A stretch of 64,000 bases of DNA, taken from positions 90,607,501-90,671,500 of the forward strand of contig CM027381.1 in assembly GCA_015680905.1 (NCBI GenBank). Reading direction: 5' to 3'. The position numbers and the translations under genes were made by a program. Positions 58,426 through 64,000 of the stretch are shown here, one piece after another. The DNA comes from Coptis chinensis. Taxonomy: Eukaryota > Streptophyta > Magnoliopsida > Ranunculales > Ranunculaceae. Positions within the stretch are counted from its first letter, which is position 1. Every line of letters begins with the position of its first letter. The notes beneath the pieces are model-generated. The model was not told where the DNA came from. It saw only the letters and a list, made by a program, of their open reading frames with translations, and searched no databases.

Positions 58426-59134
58426 GCAAAATTTAAACTAAAATAATTACATCTAAGACTAAAATAATATACACATCACTGCGATGATACCTCTTCAGTT
58501 GATAAGGTGACTACTGGGGCGGATACTGAATTGTCACTCAAGGGGACTACTCATACTAGTTTATACTTTATACTACTATATATTTGTTTGGGGTAAATTC
58601 TATACTTATAAATATTAACACTACTATAATACTATTCCCGTGACACAATTTACGCAATAAAAAAGTAAACTGTGATTTTCCATTGTCATAGAAAACAAGA
58701 ACGTTGCGATAATTTGGTGAAATTTTCGAAGTAGATCTGTGCGTGCAATAGACTATTATTATAGGGTGGTCAGAACTAGTACGACAAAGCAGTGACTAAA
58801 AGGAACAGGAGAAGTTGAGATCCCATGTTAACGCGTGCACCACATTAATGTCAGTGCTTGGTATGTTCCTCCTGAAGTTCTGAGTTCTGAGTGCTGATTT
58901 CTGAATTGACTGACTTCCTTCCGGGTATTTCGCGGTCCTTGGCTTTACAGAGTTCACTGCTACGTTTGTCCGGCCATAATAAAACAGCACTTAGAAATTA
59001 GAATTAACTTGTAAAGACTTTGTCTCCTCGAAGTCTTCAACATATTGAGAGCCCTTCAACGGAACAAGAAAATCTTATCATCATGTTCTTCTAGATATTA
59101 CTGTTCTCTAAAGAATTGATTTTGTCAAATCTAA

Positions 59135-59496
59135 GGCTAAGTCCAATGCATTTTATCCTTTTAAAAGAGGAGGCCAAAGTGGAGGTTTTTCCTCTCTATC
59201 TATAATTTACTCTCTCTATATAAGGAGTATTATTGAGATACAGAATACATTATGCAATACATTTTGCACTTCAAATGGAGTAGTATGACTTATTTTTCTA
59301 TTCCGCGCTAGTTCAAATAGAGTGATATGATTTACTTTATTATATATTTTTTCTTTATTTGCATTCTGAGCCAGGTGAAGTGGAGTGGTTTGTTGAGGTT
59401 TTCATTAAACCATGACCCATTTTCTTTATCTATATTTGTAAAACATTGTTAAATTGAGAAATAAGGATAAAGAGTCCCAAACCATTAGACTCAGCC
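59135..59496. mobile_element. Harbinger/Tourist-type MITE
   Basis: TIRs GGCTAAGTCCAATGCATTT and (inverse) GGCTGAGTCTAATGGTTT, flanked by TSD taa (59132-59134 and 59497-59499). Its interior resembles the MITE at 21494-21846. Confidence 0.82.
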
Positions 59497-59537
59497 TAAT
59501 ATTTTGTTAAAATATTTTCTATTCTCTAAGTTTTATC

Positions 59538-59740
59538 CAGTGTTCACATTTCGAATGGAATGTCGGAATTTTGCCAGATATTTCAGTTTAAAAAAAACTT
59601 AAAAAACAATAATGATTTGAAATATTGATGATTCTAAAATTAGTCGAAATCAAAATATAAATAGGTCGAAATATTGTCAATTTCGGTTTTCCATTTTTTC
59701 AGAATTCTAATAATTCTGAAATCTCGAACTATGGTTTTAT
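59538..59740. mobile_element. Small MITE of the AGTTC...GAATTCCG family
   Basis: Ends cagtgttcacatttcgaa and (inverse) catagttcgagatttcagaa match those of the insertion in the copia 5' LTR. A third copy lies at about 60218-60400 (catagttcgtcgagatg to gacaattccaaactata). Confidence 0.5.
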
Positions 59741-61011
59741 CTCGTGTCAATGCTAAGTTTCAAGTTTTAATGGTAAAAAGGATAAATCCATGATAATAAG
59801 TTGCATGTTCATCTAACAATTCAACTGAAAAGAACAAAAAAAGAGAATTTTAGTACTTCTCAAGGTTTCATATTGATTTCATTGAACATAAACCAATTTT
59901 ACCTTCACAGATTTGGCAAAACCTAACTAAAATAATCATCCCAAAGAAAATCTTTAAAATGTTAGACCATCACCATCATGTGTAAGGACTTTGGACCAAC
60001 ATGTTTGTTGCACAACAACTTTAGATCAACAGTTAGATACTAAGATTCATACACAACAATTTCAGATCAATGGTGAGATTCATATGTTAATTTGATGATT
60101 AGCATTGTGCTTCGAATTTCATTTGCAAACGTAGTAGTACCATGGACTCTTGAGGTATAATAAATAACTTTCACAGCAGATGAATAATAATTCAATCCAA
60201 TATTAGTATGTTACACACATAGTTCGTCGAGATGAAATTTTTAGAATTCTGAAAATTATTTCGGTTTTTGAAAAATTTGGAATTCCAGTTTAAAAATTGA
60301 AAAATATAAAATTTCAGAATGCACACAGAATATAACAGAATAAGGACTGGAATTCCGGTTTTTAGATTTGTCGGAATTCGGACAATTCCAAACTATAATT
60401 ACACAACACCATATATATATATATTTGCACGCATTATTGAAGACGTGTGCAACATTAATGATGTTATACAAAAACATACTTTTTAAGGCAATAACGTCAT
60501 GCACCCCTTGCTTTTATCTGTTTGTAACACTAATTTAGCATACACAAAGTCACAAACACTACTCGAAAGTCGAAATGCTATATACCAAATTAATCTTTTT
60601 TCTTTTTCGAAAGTATAATACATTTTCTTTTTTCCTTTTTGATAACAAGAAAAACAAAATGTTGAAGAAGAATGGTGAGAATTGAGCCAGGGAATTGGGG
60701 CTGACCATGTCCATATGAGAAGTTACATGACATGTGCAACACCATAGCTTCATCAATGCATAAAGCCTGTTACTTTCAACATACACCCCACATGTTCATT
60801 CTTCTACCTAACGTGGGTCCTATACACACATGTGATGCTCTATATCTACGCTCCACGTTTCACTCTGATCACCCCAAAGTCAAATCTCAGCCGTCTCTTC
60901 CGTTTTCACTTTTCCATATGGGCTGCTGAAGTTCGGTCCAACTTTGTCCCCCAAATGTAGCTACAACAGCTTCATTTGGGTCCCTTGTGTCACCGGCAAC
61001 TTAGCTGTCCA

Positions 61012-61017
61012 TGTCTC
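61012..61017 (+). promoter_or_regulatory. Canonical auxin response element TGTCTC
   Basis: TGTCTC about 300 bases before the ATG of IAA gene 2 and about 70 before its TATA box. ARF factors bind this motif, and feedback by auxin is typical for Aux/IAA genes. Confidence 0.5.
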
Positions 61018-61084
61018 TAATCCATGCATGTAGATTGTAGAGAAATAAGTCTCTAGATTCTGTCCCTCCCTAAAGCTTACTATC

Positions 61085-61093
61085 TATAAAATA
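61085..61093 (+). promoter_or_regulatory. TATA box of IAA gene 2
   Basis: TATAAAATA, about 220 bases before the ATG at 61314, predicting a leader of roughly 190 bases. Confidence 0.7.
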
Positions 61094-61313
61094 CCTTAGA
61101 GTCTTACAACCTCCCCATCAAAACACACAACTATCTCCCATTTCAGTCTGTATAAACTCATCAGAAAGCAAAATAGTTTGGTTGGAATCTAGAAAGTGGT
61201 ATTGATCGATAGCAAACAGAGTTTGATTGAAAAATTTGTCCTACTAGCTAAGGCAAGAAAACTTGTTGGTTGATCGAACAATTGTATCAAGTTTAAAGAG
61301 TTTAATACATAAG

Positions 61314-62247
61314 ATGGAAACTGTGGCCAAGTATGAGGGTGATCTGAATCTGAAGGCGACCGAGCTAAGGTTAGGATTGCCCGGAGTGGAGGATTTTGAG
61401 AAACAAAAAACTCCTATTGTTAGGAACAACAAAAGAGCTTTGGTTGAGACTGGAGATGATTGTGGATCCAATAATAATTCAGATATCTCGGATGCAAGAG
61501 ACAGAGATCTAGAAACTGCTCCAGCAGCCAAGTAAGTCACTAGACATCCCAACCATTTGTTTGAATCTTGTAATGCCCTTATGCCCTTGGGGATATTAGG
61601 AATTAATTTTATTTCCAAATATTGACATGTGAACTTTATAATTTTGCAGGAAGCAAGTAGTAGGGTGGCCACCAGTCCGATCTTACCGCAAAAATAGCTT
61701 CCAATCGAAGAAGACTGAGGTCGAGACCTCTGGCATGTATGTCAAAGTGAGCATGGATGGAGCTCCTTACTTGAGGAAGATTGATCTCAAGATCTACAAA
61801 GGGTACCCAGAGCTCCTCAAGGCATTGATGGCCATGTTCAAGTTTACTATTGGTAAGAGAATATACATTATAGGAATTCTGTTATAATAATTATTATACA
61901 GAGATGATGTTGTTACGTTGATTCTGAGGTTACGTTGCTCCTGAATCCTAATCTGGACTTGTTCTTTGTGTTTATAGGTCAATATTCAGAGAGTGAAGGC
62001 TATAATGGGTCAGAATATGTACCTACATATGAAGACAAAGATGGTGATTGGATGTTAGTTGGAGATGTTCCATGGGAGTAAGTTCTTATTCCTTTGATGC
62101 TTACCACCATTTTTTTTGGTTTCTTCTGTCATTTAGTATGAAACTTACACGGTTCTTTATCAATCCTACAGAATGTTTATCTCTTCATGCAAGAGGTTGA
62201 GGATCATGAAAGGATCAGAAGCTAAAGGTCTGGCTTTAGGTCTATAA
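61314..62247 (+). CDS. Aux/IAA auxin-response repressor (IAA1-4-like)
   Basis: Four exons give 597 nt (198 aa): 61314-61531, 61650-61852, 61978-62077, 62172-62247. All introns are GT-AG. Domain I is [10 protein letters not shown] (15-24), the EAR-type TOPLESS-binding part. The degron GWPPV is at 78-82 in [16 protein letters not shown]. Domains III/IV run from [20 protein letters not shown] through [19 protein letters not shown] to [20 protein letters not shown]. The short protein and the SEAKGL end fit the IAA1/2/3/4 clade, which has one exon fewer than gene 1. The encoded protein would be a nuclear, auxin-degraded repressor partnering ARFs. Everything needed is intact. A good TATA box and a TGTCTC element lie upstream. 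The 5' leader has no earlier ATG in frame. Confidence 0.96.
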
Positions 62248-64000
62248 ATTACACTACCAAAAGATAAACCAACACACAGGAGTAAGAGAAAGAGGAAATG
62301 TTCCAGCTCCAGTTTTACAGAAGATACAGGATGTCTCTCAGTTGTATTAATTGAAGAGTGATTAAAGGTTTCAACATACAAAAGCAAAAAGAGTCAGAAA
62401 GAGAAAAAGCTTCCTCACATTACAGTTTTCGGGTTTTTTCTTTTTTTAAGAAGATCCATGGGTGGTTTTGGTCCTCTATATATGTGGTTCTTGTCATGTA
62501 TTAGTCTGATGATCAAACCAAAACTTAATATAGAGATGGAGATATTTTAACTCCATGCATTGTATAGAGGAAAAATATTCCTTTCAAGTTTTGGTTATCT
62601 ATTACTACAAAAGATATAAGGTTGAATACAGTATGGCATGGTTTGATGATTTATGTATGCTTTATGGTTCATGGTTGATATGAAAATAAAAATAAAAATA
62701 AAAGGAACATATGCATGTAAGTTATGTTTCTAGCTATCATGTTTCCCATTCTCATATATTTTTCCAGTATTTGATATACAAATCAAATTTAGGAGGTTCA
62801 CACTGACGAATTAGGGTTGTCATCAGGAAGGACAGATAAAAAGTATACCGATCTATAGACTATAGTAATGTGCTCCATTTTAATTTTGTGGTTTAAGAGG
62901 TAACTCAGATCTAACATATAGTTTGGTTGGTCAGAATAAACTAAGAGAATCCATAAAAAGATGATAATTATTACAACTTGAAAGCACAGCAGAATATTAA
63001 TTTAGTTGGTATACAAGGTTAGATTTCTTTAGGGTCCATTTCTATTATTCGATCTATATATGATCAATAATACAGATCCAGAAAAGAAAAACATTGATCA
63101 ATAGTTATAATACGTTGAGGAGCTTAGAAATTAGGAGCTTAGATTTCATCTGATCTCTGTATAAACTGATGAATCCCAACTTGAATCGGTGGAATATTAT
63201 CAAAAGTATGTACTAATTATTAAATAGTTTAACTAAAATAAATATAAAATAGATACATGAAAGTCCCCTGGTTCACCTAACAGAGGAACGTTAGCAGGCA
63301 ACGCACTTCTCAGATGCATCTATGGAACCTCAGTAAAAGACACATATATGATATATGATATATCATATATGCAACCTCAGTAAAAAGTTAAAAACACACA
63401 CACTTGTTGTTTTGGGATTCTGAATATATCGTGTAGATTTTTGGAATCTCGAGACAAAGAATGTGTCCTTCAGTGGCGTTTCCTATTAGCACTGCTCTGA
63501 GCCTCTGACTGACTATATATTCTTGTAAGAACTTCACACAGATTTGGAATGAAGCCAACATGATATCGTGAAAATGAGCCACTAGTTTCTGTTCAAACTT
63601 TTATCAATGAAGAGAAGTTTTACTTTAACTGGTGGTAACAGCTTCCTACCTAACTCGGATATGTTTTTAAAATCCTTAAGAATAGAAGAACATAAAACTG
63701 AAAATGTGAAAGAAAAAGATGTCCTGTATAATGGAAAGGGTTGTGAACTTATGATCATCCGACTCTAAGAGAAGATTTGGGGAAAAAAAAATGGCTCTCA
63801 AAGCTTCCAGGATGTACAGCACATGTATGGTTATACCTACTAGGTGTTCCCTGGAATTTTCTCATAACAGATATGCACATGTATGGGCAGACAACAGTAA
63901 TGGTCTACCTACTAGGTGTTCCCTGGAATTTTCTCATAATAGATATGTGGTTTATATGTGAATGAAATACCAGCTTAAGTTGTTCTTGTTTAGTGAGTAA
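62248..64000. other. Region downstream of IAA gene 2
   Basis: The first 400-450 bases are probably 3' UTR. No further gene is recognised. The tract acctactaggtgttccctgg followed by aattttctcataa occurs twice, at about 63835 and 63907 (72 bases apart), making a short motif repeat in an open frame of no known family. Confidence 0.5.

Overview
The window is AT-rich nuclear DNA from a flowering plant, almost certainly a eudicot. The evidence is multi-exon genes with GT-AG introns, two Aux/IAA genes, an egg-cell-secreted EC1-like gene, an F-box/FBA pseudogene, Cassandra-type LTRs carrying a 5S rRNA-like segment, and many hAT, CACTA, Harbinger, copia and gypsy sequences. The species cannot be fixed from the sequence alone.

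Layout. 1-2.44 kb: a decayed F-box gene (minus) whose 3' end was duplicated and invaded by an inverted, LTR-like repeat. 3.06-3.45 kb: an intact single-exon EC1-like gene (minus). 3.9-15.5 kb: a transposon nest resolved by target-site duplications (TSDs). A Cassandra-like LTR is split by an outer hAT element (3916-15314, TSD accttgat). The hAT holds a TAGGGGTGGCA-ended element (3959-6426), which itself holds a younger hAT derivative (3969-5508, TSD ggggtggc). The outer hAT also holds a minus-strand gypsy element (6566-14228). 15.6-20.8 kb: a CACTA element (TSD gtg) that carries intron-containing fragments of a DnaJ gene and of a plastid-type cysteine desulfurase gene. 21.5-22.95 kb: a Harbinger-type MITE, a second Cassandra-like LTR and two long-hairpin MITEs. 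23.2-26.4 kb: an intact 12-exon P-loop kinase-like gene (plus).

29.0-31.05 kb: an intact five-exon Aux/IAA gene (minus, IAA7/14/16/17-like). 31.05-61.3 kb: about 30 kb without an intact gene. It holds small foldback MITEs, a segment present in three diverged copies (about 39-41, 44/50.4-51.7 and 52.2-53.5 kb), a full-length but inactive Ty1/copia element (44252-50448, TSD tatgc) inserted in the middle copy, SINE and LINE remnants, and further hairpin elements. 61.3-62.25 kb: an intact four-exon Aux/IAA gene (plus, IAA1-4-like). The rest has no recognisable gene.

The two Aux/IAA genes point away from each other and belong to the two subclades that sit side by side in Arabidopsis (for example IAA3 with IAA17). 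This looks like an old conserved pair whose shared upstream space has been swollen by duplication and transposons. Both would encode auxin-labile repressors of ARF transcription factors. The kinase and EC1 genes show no functional link to them.
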